Source: an uncultured Opitutia bacterium
GTDB lineage: Bacteria; Verrucomicrobiota; Verrucomicrobiia; Opitutales; JABJCN01
Assembly (NCBI GenBank): GCA_913046175.1
Contig: CAJWSN010000080.1
Span: 1 to 5,942 of the forward strand
DNA length: 5,942 nucleotides
Reading direction: 5' to 3'
The notes under the pieces are model-generated. The model did no database searches. It was given only the letters and a program-made list of their open reading frames with translations, and was not told the DNA's origin. Numbering within the stretch: the stretch's first letter is position 1; the number at the start of each line of letters is the position of its first letter. A program made the translations under genes and the position numbers. Positions 1 to 5,572 of the stretch are shown here, piece by piece.

Positions 1-99
1 CAGGACCCCGCCTTAACGGGAAAGCGTGGGCAGGCTCTGCAGCTTCTGCTCGGTTTATTCGAATATCAGGAGACGATCATCCGCCTGCGCGGCATTTAG
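1..99 (+). CDS. C-terminal end of an unidentified protein (5' truncated by window edge)
   Basis: Frame 1 is open from the first base to a TAG at 97-99 and gives 32 residues, beginning QDPALTGKRGQALQLLLGLF and ending IIRLRGI. The peptide looks like an amphipathic alpha-helical protein end, with regularly spaced Leu/Ile and Arg/Lys, and codon use matches the gene that follows. It lies in the same frame as the next ORF, only 21 bases upstream of that ORF's ATG, so the two may be co-transcribed. I do not recognise the family, and the fragment is too short to assign a function. A chance open stretch of 32 codons is possible, so confidence is moderate. Confidence 0.45.
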   Translation, partial: QDPALTGKRGQALQLLLGLFEYQETIIRLRGI

Positions 100-120
100 C
101 GCCGAATCAGTTTTTCAATA

Positions 121-1848
121 ATGCCCGCGGCTTTTTCGCTGGGGGATTCTGCTGTGGTGAAGTATGTGATCGCCATCAGCGTGGATGGCCTTCGCCCATT
201 GGACATCCAGGGACTTGGAGTGGAGAAACTCCCAAATCTTCATCGTTTTCGAGAGGAAGGTGCGTGGACGGACAATGCCCGTGCCAGCATCGGCCTTACA
301 CTTACCCTTGTGAATCATACCAGCATGATAACCGGTCGCGGGCTTGAGGATGTCGAGGGCCTTGGAGAGGGACATGGACAATTGTTAAATGTCTTTGTGG
401 GTGGCACCCTCCACCAGAATATTGGCGGGCGGCACATGGCCAGCGTGTTTGACATTGTCCACGACAATGGGTTGCGAACCGCACTCTATACAAACAAGGG
501 CAAGTTCGATCTCTTCAAGAACAGCTACTTGGATGTCGATACAGGGATGCACGATGCCATTGAACTGTACAACCCGACTGGATCTGACGTGAATCTGGGT
601 GGCTGGTATCTCAGTGACTCGGACAAAAACCTTAAGAAGTACAGAATTCCGGATGGCACGATCCTTGCGGCAGGGGGCTATCTTGCCTTCAATGATAAGG
701 ATTTTAATCCGGGACTGGGCAGCAATCCCACAGATTTTGCCCTTAGTGGAAGCAATGGTGATGAAGTCTGGCTAACCGAGGCTGACTCCGGAGGAAATCT
801 AGTCCGTCTGGTGGACCGAATTGAATTTGGCCCTTCACTGGAGGGTGTGACTGTGGGGCGTGGTCCGGACTCCAATGGTCCATTCCGACACCTTAAGGAA
901 TCCACCCTTGGATGGCAGAATGGGGGTCACAAGGCGGGGCGATTGATCCTGAATGAAGTCATGCATCGTCCTGCAGGTTCTGAAGATCTGGGCTTTATTG
1001 AATTCTATAACTCGGGCGGTGAAACGCTTCAATTGGATGCCTGGAAATTTTCCGGGGTAGGGGAGTTTGCTTTTCCCCAGGGATTGAAATTGGGACCCCG
1101 TGAACTTCTTGTCGTGTTGAGATTTGATCCGTTTGATCCTGTCAACGTTAACAGGAAGGCTGCCTTTGAGTCAGCTTATGGAGTCACTATTGACGGACAG
1201 TTCATCGGAGGTTATGGGGGCACCCTTGGTTGGGTTTCTGACGAATTGAAAATCTTTCGCCCAGGGAATCCGCTGCCTTTCCATCCCGACCAGCATCCTT
1301 TTTATTTGGAGGATGAAATTAACTACCTGAATGATTCGCTCTGGCCTTTGCCTGACACCGGCGAATCCCTGAATCGATCGAATCCAGTGGGCTTGGGGGT
1401 TGACCCAGGAAACTGGATTGCCGGTGTGCCTTCTCCAGGTCTTTTGGTGGATTCTTTAACCTATGCCGAATGGGCGGGCGCAAATTTGGAGGGAATCCAG
1501 GATAATGGCGCCGAGGAGGATCACGATCGAGATGGGTTTGCAAACATCCTGGAATTCGCACTGGGATTGAATCCCCGGACTTCGAGTGCAGCAATGGCTC
1601 CTGTTGCTTTGGACCGCGATTTTAATGGAATGGTTGAAATGACCTACCAGTTGAATCGTGCGGCAGCAGGCTTACAGGTTCGTATTCAATATACCCGTGA
1701 CCTCAAATTGGGCTGGAATGAAATCTCGGATGCCGATTTTTTTACCCAGGATGAGATCGTTGGCCTTGACGGCACGGTGGAGACAAGGCAACTTCTGGTC
1801 CCGGCCGACGAGGAAATTATTTTTTTGCGGATGTTTCTGGAAAATTAA
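121..1848 (+). CDS. Hybrid protein: truncated type I phosphodiesterase/alkaline phosphatase N-terminus joined to two lamin-tail domains
   Basis: The product has 575 residues. Residues 14-140 match the start of the alkaline phosphatase/nucleotide pyrophosphatase superfamily: VIAISVDGLRP (D22 is the usual first metal ligand), then LTLVNHTSMITGR, where T62 and N65 fit the nucleophile and its partner but the usual Pro of T-x-P-N-H is Val64, then ASVFDIVHDNGLRTALY and KFDLF. The rest of that domain, with the remaining metal Asp/His residues, is absent. From about residue 143 the protein becomes a lamin-tail (LTD) domain (AIELYNPTG, GGWYLSDS, IPDGTILAAGGYLAF), then a second LTD-like domain at about 275-382 (LILNEVMHRPAG, GFIEFYNSGG). 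A C-terminal region follows with DHDRDGFANILEFALGLNP at 467-485, a signature frequent in secreted verrucomicrobial proteins. No signal peptide is visible, although LTD proteins are normally exported. ATG 121 has no Shine-Dalgarno; GTG at 154 or 157 would start just before the conserved VIAISVDG. As a phosphodiesterase it should be inactive. The fusion may be real, a deletion product or an assembly join. Confidence 0.8.
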   Translation: MPAAFSLGDSAVVKYVIAISVDGLRPLDIQGLGVEKLPNLHRFREEGAWTDNARASIGLTLTLVNHTSMITGRGLEDVEGLGEGHGQLLNVFVGGTLHQNIGGRHMASVFDIVHDNGLRTALYTNKGKFDLFKNSYLDVDTGMHDAIELYNPTGSDVNLGGWYLSDSDKNLKKYRIPDGTILAAGGYLAFNDKDFNPGLGSNPTDFALSGSNGDEVWLTEADSGGNLVRLVDRIEFGPSLEGVTVGRGPDSNGPFRHLKESTLGWQNGGHKAGRLILNEVMHRPAGSEDLGFIEFYNSGGETLQLDAWKFSGVGEFAFPQGLKLGPRELLVVLRFDPFDPVNVNRKAAFESAYGVTIDGQFIGGYGGTLGWVSDELKIFRPGNPLPFHPDQHPFYLEDEINYLNDSLWPLPDTGESLNRSNPVGLGVDPGNWIAGVPSPGLLVDSLTYAEWAGANLEGIQDNGAEEDHDRDGFANILEFALGLNPRTSSAAMAPVALDRDFNGMVEMTYQLNRAAAGLQVRIQYTRDLKLGWNEISDADFFTQDEIVGLDGTVETRQLLVPADEEIIFLRMFLEN

Positions 1849-1908
1849 AATTGCCCGATCTCGAAAATTGCCTTCGGATGAAATTGACCAAAGCTTTTTT
1901 TACACACC

Positions 1909-2109
1909 ATGAAGGAATACAAAATTATCAGTCAGCAGGACGACTCGACTTACCAAATGCTGGATAAGAATTTTTTGCAGGAGCGTTTGAATGAGGAATC
2001 CAAGTCTGGGTGGCGCTTGCATTCAGTCACCTGTGGGAGCGTTCCCGGTGGCACCCGTCAAAATGAATACGTCATTTTCCTGGAACGCGACGTACTCGAC
2101 GAGAATTGA
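1909..2109 (+). CDS. Small DUF4177-like protein
   Basis: The product has 66 residues, starts MKEYKIISQQ and ends in Asp/Glu-rich DVLDEN. The pattern is that of DUF4177-type small proteins: a short N-terminal beta strand (EYKII), a helix with LQERLNEESKSGWRLHSVT (the family's 'LNELGKEGWELVSV' motif, with Gly-Trp kept at about residues 34-35), and a closing strand EYVIFLER. Length is normal for the family, there is no membrane segment or signal peptide, and the role is unknown. It lies 60 bases after the hybrid gene on the same strand and could be read from the same message or from its own promoter. There is no Shine-Dalgarno; ACACACC sits directly before the ATG. It is convergent with the membrane protein gene at 2219-3766. 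Confidence 0.7.
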   Translation: MKEYKIISQQDDSTYQMLDKNFLQERLNEESKSGWRLHSVTCGSVPGGTRQNEYVIFLERDVLDEN

Positions 2110-2176
2110 TCGAAAACATTTGTTGCGCTTTGAAGGGGTACTTTTGTTGATGCCCATTCTTGCGAACTAAAGAAAT

Positions 2177-2193
2177 CCTGCCTCTGCAGCAGG
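2177..2193 (-). terminator. Possible intrinsic terminator for the 2219-3766 gene
   Basis: CCTGC at 2177-2181 pairs with GCAGG at 2189-2193 across a 7-base loop. Read on the minus strand the hairpin lies about 25 bases after the stop codon of the membrane protein gene and is followed by ATTTCTTTAG, a modest T-rich tail. The stem is only 5 bp and the tail is interrupted, so this is a weak candidate. The rest of the convergent gap (2110-2218) shows no other clear structure and no gene. Confidence 0.3.
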
Positions 2194-2218
2194 GCGCGGG
2201 CTCTTCTCGGCAACAAAA

Positions 2219-3766
2219 TTATTTGTTCAGAGATATCTTTTTCAACCCGGTGGCACCCTTGCGGTGCTTGTCGTCACCGGTGTTTTGGAGGTAACGGTAG
2301 TAAATCTCCAGCATGAGAATGCAAAGTGTTGAGGTATAGATTTTACCCTCTTTGCTGTCAGCAGCAGGGCCGTGTCCTCCATGCCCCCAATCCTTCCAAC
2401 TGCCGTCCTTGTCCTGGTGCTCAACCACCTCATCCTGGAACATCCGGTTCCAGTCATCCCAAGACCTTCCACCTGCCTGGAAACAGGCCTGCGTATGGTA
2501 GTACCACCCATATTTATTAAACTTTGGCACTTCGTTTTTGGTTTCGTTTTCAATGATGAAATCAACGCCCGCCTTAATTTCCTTGGAATATTTATTGGGA
2601 TCCCACATCTGCAGGGCGAGAACCCCGACCCCGCTCAGGCCGAGCCTGTCTTGAGGGTCACGATAACCAAATCCACCTTTTGGTCCCCTGACTCTCAAGA
2701 TGTTTTTCATCGCCTTGTCCATGCAACTATCGAGCCCGGGAAAGTCGAGCCCGGTGAGCTTCGCAACTTTGAGGGCCTGTATTTGCCAGCCAGTCACTGA
2801 AGTGTCACTTCCTCTTGTCATGCCCATGCTGTAGCCATAATCCCATCCCCCGTCTTCCTTTTGACGCTCAATGATAATTTTTATGGAACGCTTGAGAGCC
2901 TGGTCAATACCTGGGATCCGGGGACGAAAGTCCTTGGTTACAATGTAAGACTCCGCAAGGGCATATGCGCAGATACCCGTCTCGTAACCGGGTTTTCTTG
3001 TGTACATTTTTCCTGCTTGCTTCTCGTTCAACTCCAGAAGGTACTTGATGCCCTTCATTACAGTGTCTCCAAAATCCGGTGAGTCCTGTTTTTCACAGTG
3101 TCCGAGATAGGAAAGCAGGGAGAGTCCTGTCATGGATGCCTTGTATTGCTCTCCCCAGGAGCCGTCGGCATTCTGTACGGTCTTAAGCCAATGGAGACCT
3201 TTCACAACGGCATCTTCCGTGGATTCCTTGCCACCCTCGCGGCGGAGTCGGCGAAGACGATCCGTCTTGTCGCAGCGACCGCCCATTATTTTAGGCATCT
3301 TGAGGTTCAGGTTCATGCCTCCGCCCAAATCACCCATGTCAACATTCATCGCAGTTCCAACGATCCCCACATCCACACCATCGGCGTCACCCACATCCAC
3401 GGTAAACTCGACCGCCTCCATAGCCATATCCGATATGTTTTGAGTTACGATTGGTGTGCGCATGCTAGAGGATGATGAGGACTTCTCCATCTGCTTTTTC
3501 TTGACCTGCTCCTGCTTCTCCTCCTGCTCCTCCTGTACGTTTGTGGGGGCGATGGCCAACTCAATGGGCTCTTCCTCCTCCTCCATGATGGAGAGAACGA
3601 TGAGCGTGGCCAACAGGATAAGGACGGCAGCAGAGGCAACACTGATGCCCCAAGCTACGAGCATCGCCTTGTCCACGCCGGCTTTTTTCCTGCGAAAGTA
3701 CTCTTTGGGGCCTTCCTCGAGGAGTTCTTCCTCAAGTGCATCTTCTTCTTGGTATTCTTCGCTCAT
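2219..3766 (-). CDS. Membrane-anchored prenyltransferase/squalene-oxidase-repeat (alpha/alpha-toroid) protein
   Basis: The product has 515 residues. The order is: very acidic N-terminus (1-20); basic KEYFRRKK and K33; one hydrophobic helix at about 34-60 (MLVAWG...LIVLSI); a Glu/Gln/Lys-rich segment (62-95) with a run of six Ser at 96-101; a Gly/Asp/Val-rich linker (115-155) leading to MGGRCD at 161-166; then a toroid-type domain from about 182 to 492. Repeat signatures are QNADGSWG (198-205), QKEDGGWDYG (302-311), GPKGGFGYRDP (361-371) and QDKDGSWKDWG (451-461), with DTSVTGWQIQALKVAK at 321-336 and a C-terminal YTSTLCILMLEIYYRYLQ. The basic residues before the helix suggest N-in, C-out topology, placing the toroid in the periplasm. 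Squalene/hopene cyclases share this fold, but the catalytic DXDD motif is not visible, so cyclase activity is not supported; similar proteins are common and uncharacterised in Planctomycetes and Verrucomicrobia. There is no Shine-Dalgarno; ACACACCA precedes the ATG. The fold is confident, the function is not known. Confidence 0.88.
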   Translation of the reverse strand: MSEEYQEEDALEEELLEEGPKEYFRRKKAGVDKAMLVAWGISVASAAVLILLATLIVLSIMEEEEEPIELAIAPTNVQEEQEEKQEQVKKKQMEKSSSSSSMRTPIVTQNISDMAMEAVEFTVDVGDADGVDVGIVGTAMNVDMGDLGGGMNLNLKMPKIMGGRCDKTDRLRRLRREGGKESTEDAVVKGLHWLKTVQNADGSWGEQYKASMTGLSLLSYLGHCEKQDSPDFGDTVMKGIKYLLELNEKQAGKMYTRKPGYETGICAYALAESYIVTKDFRPRIPGIDQALKRSIKIIIERQKEDGGWDYGYSMGMTRGSDTSVTGWQIQALKVAKLTGLDFPGLDSCMDKAMKNILRVRGPKGGFGYRDPQDRLGLSGVGVLALQMWDPNKYSKEIKAGVDFIIENETKNEVPKFNKYGWYYHTQACFQAGGRSWDDWNRMFQDEVVEHQDKDGSWKDWGHGGHGPAADSKEGKIYTSTLCILMLEIYYRYLQNTGDDKHRKGATGLKKISLNK

Positions 3767-3809
3767 TGGTGTGTCAGGGGCAGGTATGGATTTTCACTTT
3801 CTAATTCCT

Positions 3810-3840
3810 ATAATAAAGTCCACACCGGCACATTTGTAAA
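3810..3840 (-). promoter_or_regulatory. Candidate promoter for the toroid membrane protein
   Basis: Read on the minus strand, TTTACA (3840-3835, one mismatch to TTGACA) is followed by TATTAT (3815-3810) after 19 bases, or by TTATTA after 18. The start codon lies about 44 bases further on, a normal leader length. The spacing is a little long and the -10 match is imperfect; AT-rich DNA gives such hits by chance. Confidence 0.3.
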
Positions 3841-4031
3841 GCAGGAATCTGGTCGGGATGGCCTTGCTGGATGACACTCAGGGCAAGGAATCCTTAGAAC
3901 TTTATTTTTTAAGGGGGCAGGATACATCTCTCCCTCCCCGGTTAGTTTTCATTGCGAATCCCTTGATTGGGCGAAGAAATTCTTTTCCTCAATCCAAACC
4001 TTTTTTTGGCACTAAATTAACGATTGAAGGG

Positions 4032-4059
4032 TTGACTCTCAACTATTCTCCTGCATACT
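4032..4059 (+). promoter_or_regulatory. Candidate promoter for the secreted protein gene
   Basis: TTGACT (4032-4037, five of six bases of the -35 consensus) and CATACT (4054-4059, four of six of the -10 consensus) are separated by 16 bases. The start codon at 4156 would give a leader of about 90 bases, largely pyrimidine-rich. This is inference from sequence match only. Confidence 0.3.
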
Positions 4060-4155
4060 TTAGAAGTAATTTAGTCCTCATACACCCTTAAACCTTTTTC
4101 CGTTTCTTTTCCTTCTCTTCGTCCAACCAGGCGCTGAAGTTCCTATCCCTGTTTC

Positions 4156-5085
4156 ATGAATGTCCTCCACCTTAGGTTTTGGCCCTTGCTGTCTTTGAGT
4201 CTATTGACTGGATTGCCATCGTGGGGACAAGACGGGGCGTCTCCCGAGGTTGCCGCGGCCGGTTCGGGAGATATCTCAATCGTTTATGGTTCTGCATTTG
4301 CAGGTAGTGACGGCAGCATCTTCGGTTCCTCGAACAAGACGGGTTTTGACGTTACCAACAAGGCGGCAATAGCCCTTGGGTACTTTGACTCGGGTTTCGA
4401 TGTCGCCACCAACGCAAATGCTCAGGATTTGACGAGTTTATTGGCAGCTTTCAACGTGTTGCACACAAGTAATTTCGATGGAGTGGCTGCCCCCGGGTTT
4501 CTTGCGACTGGTGGGACTGTGCCAGCGGGTGGCCTTGATGAGACTCCCTATATCTTCCTTGCTTCAGGCATTACAGATTTCTCCAACGCAGCCACAGCGA
4601 CCGAGTACGGTCTGTTCACCGACACCGGTTTTGGCACCATTCCTGATGGAGGCAGCCCGGTTCCCTCAAACTGGGCCATCGACACACTGACCTACGACAC
4701 GATTCTGCTTGGTAGTGAAGAAGCTGGTGGCGGGTTTGGGAATGCCAACGCCTATTTGACCCAGACAGTGACCAACTCAGGCGGAGGTGGGGACCCGGAA
4801 CCCGGTGTCGCCGTGCTTGTGGAAAACGCGGAGGAGGACCCGCAGATTTCGAGCACGGTTGCGGATGGGCATCAGGTTGTCCAGTCAAGTGTCGCACCGC
4901 AGGGAGAAAAAGCCTTCCACCTGATGCACACTTCGACTGACCAAAGTGACCAGATTGTACAGTTGAATGCAACGATCACCCCGACAGCATCCTCAATTCT
5001 ATATTTTGAAACACATTTTTTGGACTCAACCACAACACTTTTGTACGACCATTCTACTAACCTAACCCAACCTAACCTAACCTAA
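4156..5085 (+). CDS. Secreted Gly/Ser-rich protein, 3' end lost at a junction
   Basis: The open frame has 309 codons, but only about the first 295 look native. The N-terminus MNVLHLRFWPLLSLSLLTGL is a signal peptide: Arg7, a hydrophobic core from about 8 to 20, and likely cleavage near Gly24/Gln25. Residues 35-200 form a beta-rich, Gly/Asn/Thr-rich domain (GDISIVYGSAFAGSDGSIFG, LDETPYIFLASGITDFSNA, EYGLFTDTGFGTIP) that resembles uncharacterised exported verrucomicrobial proteins. A SGGGGDPEPG linker near 206-215 leads to a second domain (VLVENAEEDPQI, KAFHLMHTSTDQSDQIVQL, ITPTASSILYFETHF), which looks like the start of a beta-sandwich module of secreted enzymes. It stops mid-domain: the last residues (NLTQPNLT) are a read-through of the CCTAA repeat and the stop at 5083-5085 is fortuitous. 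No catalytic motif is seen. ATG 4156 is favoured because it starts the signal peptide; it has no Shine-Dalgarno. The true protein was probably longer. Confidence 0.72.
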   Translation: MNVLHLRFWPLLSLSLLTGLPSWGQDGASPEVAAAGSGDISIVYGSAFAGSDGSIFGSSNKTGFDVTNKAAIALGYFDSGFDVATNANAQDLTSLLAAFNVLHTSNFDGVAAPGFLATGGTVPAGGLDETPYIFLASGITDFSNAATATEYGLFTDTGFGTIPDGGSPVPSNWAIDTLTYDTILLGSEEAGGGFGNANAYLTQTVTNSGGGGDPEPGVAVLVENAEEDPQISSTVADGHQVVQSSVAPQGEKAFHLMHTSTDQSDQIVQLNATITPTASSILYFETHFLDSTTTLLYDHSTNLTQPNLT

Positions 5086-5109
5086 TCTAACCTAACCTAA
5101 CTAACCTAA
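5057..5109 (-). repeat. Degenerate (TTAGG)n telomere-type repeat
   Basis: On the plus strand the tract reads as about eleven units of CCTAA, with variants CCCAA, TCTAA and two CTAA units one base short; on the minus strand this is TTAGG. TTAGG is the canonical telomere pentamer of many arthropods and is not a usual bacterial repeat. The tract lies exactly where the secreted protein gene loses its coding character and ends against the TTTTT that follows the first tRNA-like unit. The sequence variants suggest an old or interstitial copy, or a short tandem tail of a retroposon, and not a fresh telomere end. Confidence 0.85.
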
Positions 5110-5112
5110 AAA

Positions 5113-5178
5113 GTGCCCCCACCGGGATCCGAACCTGGTCCCTCGGCTGGGATAACAGGCGCGTATCCCGCTGTGCCA
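5113..5178 (-). repeat. tRNA-like unit 1
   Basis: On the minus strand this has an A-box-like TGGCACAGCGGGATA (A box within 5167-5178) and a B-box-like GGTTCGGATCC (core 5124-5134), about 33 bases apart. The T-stem CCAGG/CCCGG pairs at four of five positions and the D-stem at three of four, but no standard anticodon arm can be drawn. G replaces the nearly invariant A58 of the T-loop. The 5' acceptor strand (GCATTTT) pairs poorly with TGGGGGC. The unit ends in CAC followed by TTTTT and then TTAGG repeats. Confidence 0.65.
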
Positions 5179-5183
5179 AAATG

Positions 5184-5204
5184 CCACCTGGTGTATACAG
5201 GTGG
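5184..5204. repeat. Perfect 7-bp inverted repeat in the first linker
   Basis: CCACCTG at 5184-5190 is matched by CAGGTGG at 5198-5204 around the 7-base loop GTGTATA. It directly abuts the A-box end of tRNA-like unit 1. No T-run follows on either strand, so it is not a convincing bacterial terminator. Confidence 0.6.
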
Positions 5205-5208
5205 TTTA

Positions 5209-5231
5209 GGGTGGTTCACCGGAACCCACCC
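5209..5231. repeat. Imperfect 9-bp hairpin in the first linker
   Basis: GGGTGG (5209-5214) pairs with CCACCC (5226-5231) and TTC (5215-5217) pairs with GAA (5222-5224), leaving a bulged C at 5225 and a 4-base loop. With the preceding inverted repeat this makes two adjacent stem-loops between tRNA-like units 1 and 2. Confidence 0.5.
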
Positions 5232-5286
5232 GCCTTCTAAGACATCCCACCTTGTCGAGCCAGCCAGTTCGCCCATCCGCCAAAAT

Positions 5287-5360
5287 GTGCCCCCATGGGG
5301 ATTCGAACCGGCGGCCTCCGGGTCCTCGTTCCGGTGTATATACCGCTGAGCCAACATGTC
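5287..5360 (-). repeat. tRNA-like unit 2
   Basis: On the minus strand this carries TGGCTCAGCGG (5353-5343), a near-perfect A box, and GGTTCGAATCC, a perfect B box (core 5298-5308), 34 bases apart. Despite the perfect boxes, the T-stem flanking the loop (GCCGG against CCCCA) pairs only at the two positions nearest the loop, so a functional tRNA is unlikely. The 3' block TGGGGGCAC is identical to that of unit 1 and is followed by ATTTT. Confidence 0.7.
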
Positions 5361-5442
5361 CCCTAGTAAATGTAGGTGGTTTTAGGTGATGCATCCGAGC
5401 CCAGACAGCGGTCACACCAGCCAGTTCGACTTTTGGCAAAAT

Positions 5443-5515
5443 GCGCCCAACGGGGATCCGAACTCGTAACCTCGAGCGCGGTGATCTCGGATCCACCGCT
5501 TATCCCGCTGAGCTA
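5443..5515 (-). repeat. tRNA-like unit 3
   Basis: On the minus strand this carries TAGCTCAGCGGGATA (A box 5515-5504) and AGTTCGGATCC (B-box core 5453-5463), about 40 bases apart. The segment in the anticodon-arm position forms a perfect 6-bp stem, GCGGTG/CACCGC (plus strand 5478-5483 with 5494-5499), but with a 10-base loop instead of seven. The T-stem (ACGAG against CCCCG) is largely unpaired. It ends in GCGC followed by ATTTT. Confidence 0.65.
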
Positions 5516-5572
5516 TTTAAACATATTACTAAGCGACCATCGACCACCGGTACCGACCGGAAGACCAGCCAT

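Larger units (their letters stand above)
3767..4155. other. Divergent intergenic region, no convincing gene
   Basis: This 389-base gap separates the minus-strand membrane protein gene from the plus-strand secreted protein gene. It is visibly AT-richer than its flanks, with tracts such as TTTATTTTTT near 3900-3909, and has a pyrimidine-rich leader at about 4092-4155. CCTTGC (3862-3867) and GCAAGG (3883-3888) form a 6-bp inverted repeat with a 15-base loop. CCTTA (3892-3896) and TAAGG (3909-3913) form a second short inverted repeat around the T-rich tract. A 77-codon open frame at 3858-4091 has no recognisable family pattern and I do not treat it as a gene. The region most likely holds the promoters and leaders of both neighbours. 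Confidence 0.6.

Noticed and set aside
1885..1903. AAAGCTTT plus T-run as a terminator after the hybrid gene
   Set aside because: The palindrome has no loop and only weak A/T pairs, so it would not form a stable terminator hairpin.
3496..3540. Imperfect CTCCTG-type microsatellite
   Set aside because: It is the reverse of the Glu/Gln/Lys codons of the charged stalk and is explained by coding sequence.
2326..3839. Plus-strand open frames opposite the toroid protein
   Set aside because: These are antisense shadows of a well-supported gene with clear repeat motifs on the minus strand.
3858..4091. 77-codon plus-strand open frame between the divergent genes
   Set aside because: No family pattern, no ribosome site, AT-rich intergenic DNA and overlap with likely promoters.
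5106..5496. Open frames inside the tRNA-like array (for example 5106-5357 and 5206-5496 minus, 5113-5349 plus)
   Set aside because: Their translations simply repeat the tRNA-like motif and its linkers (such as PGSEP and WGFEP from the B box) and show no protein family pattern.
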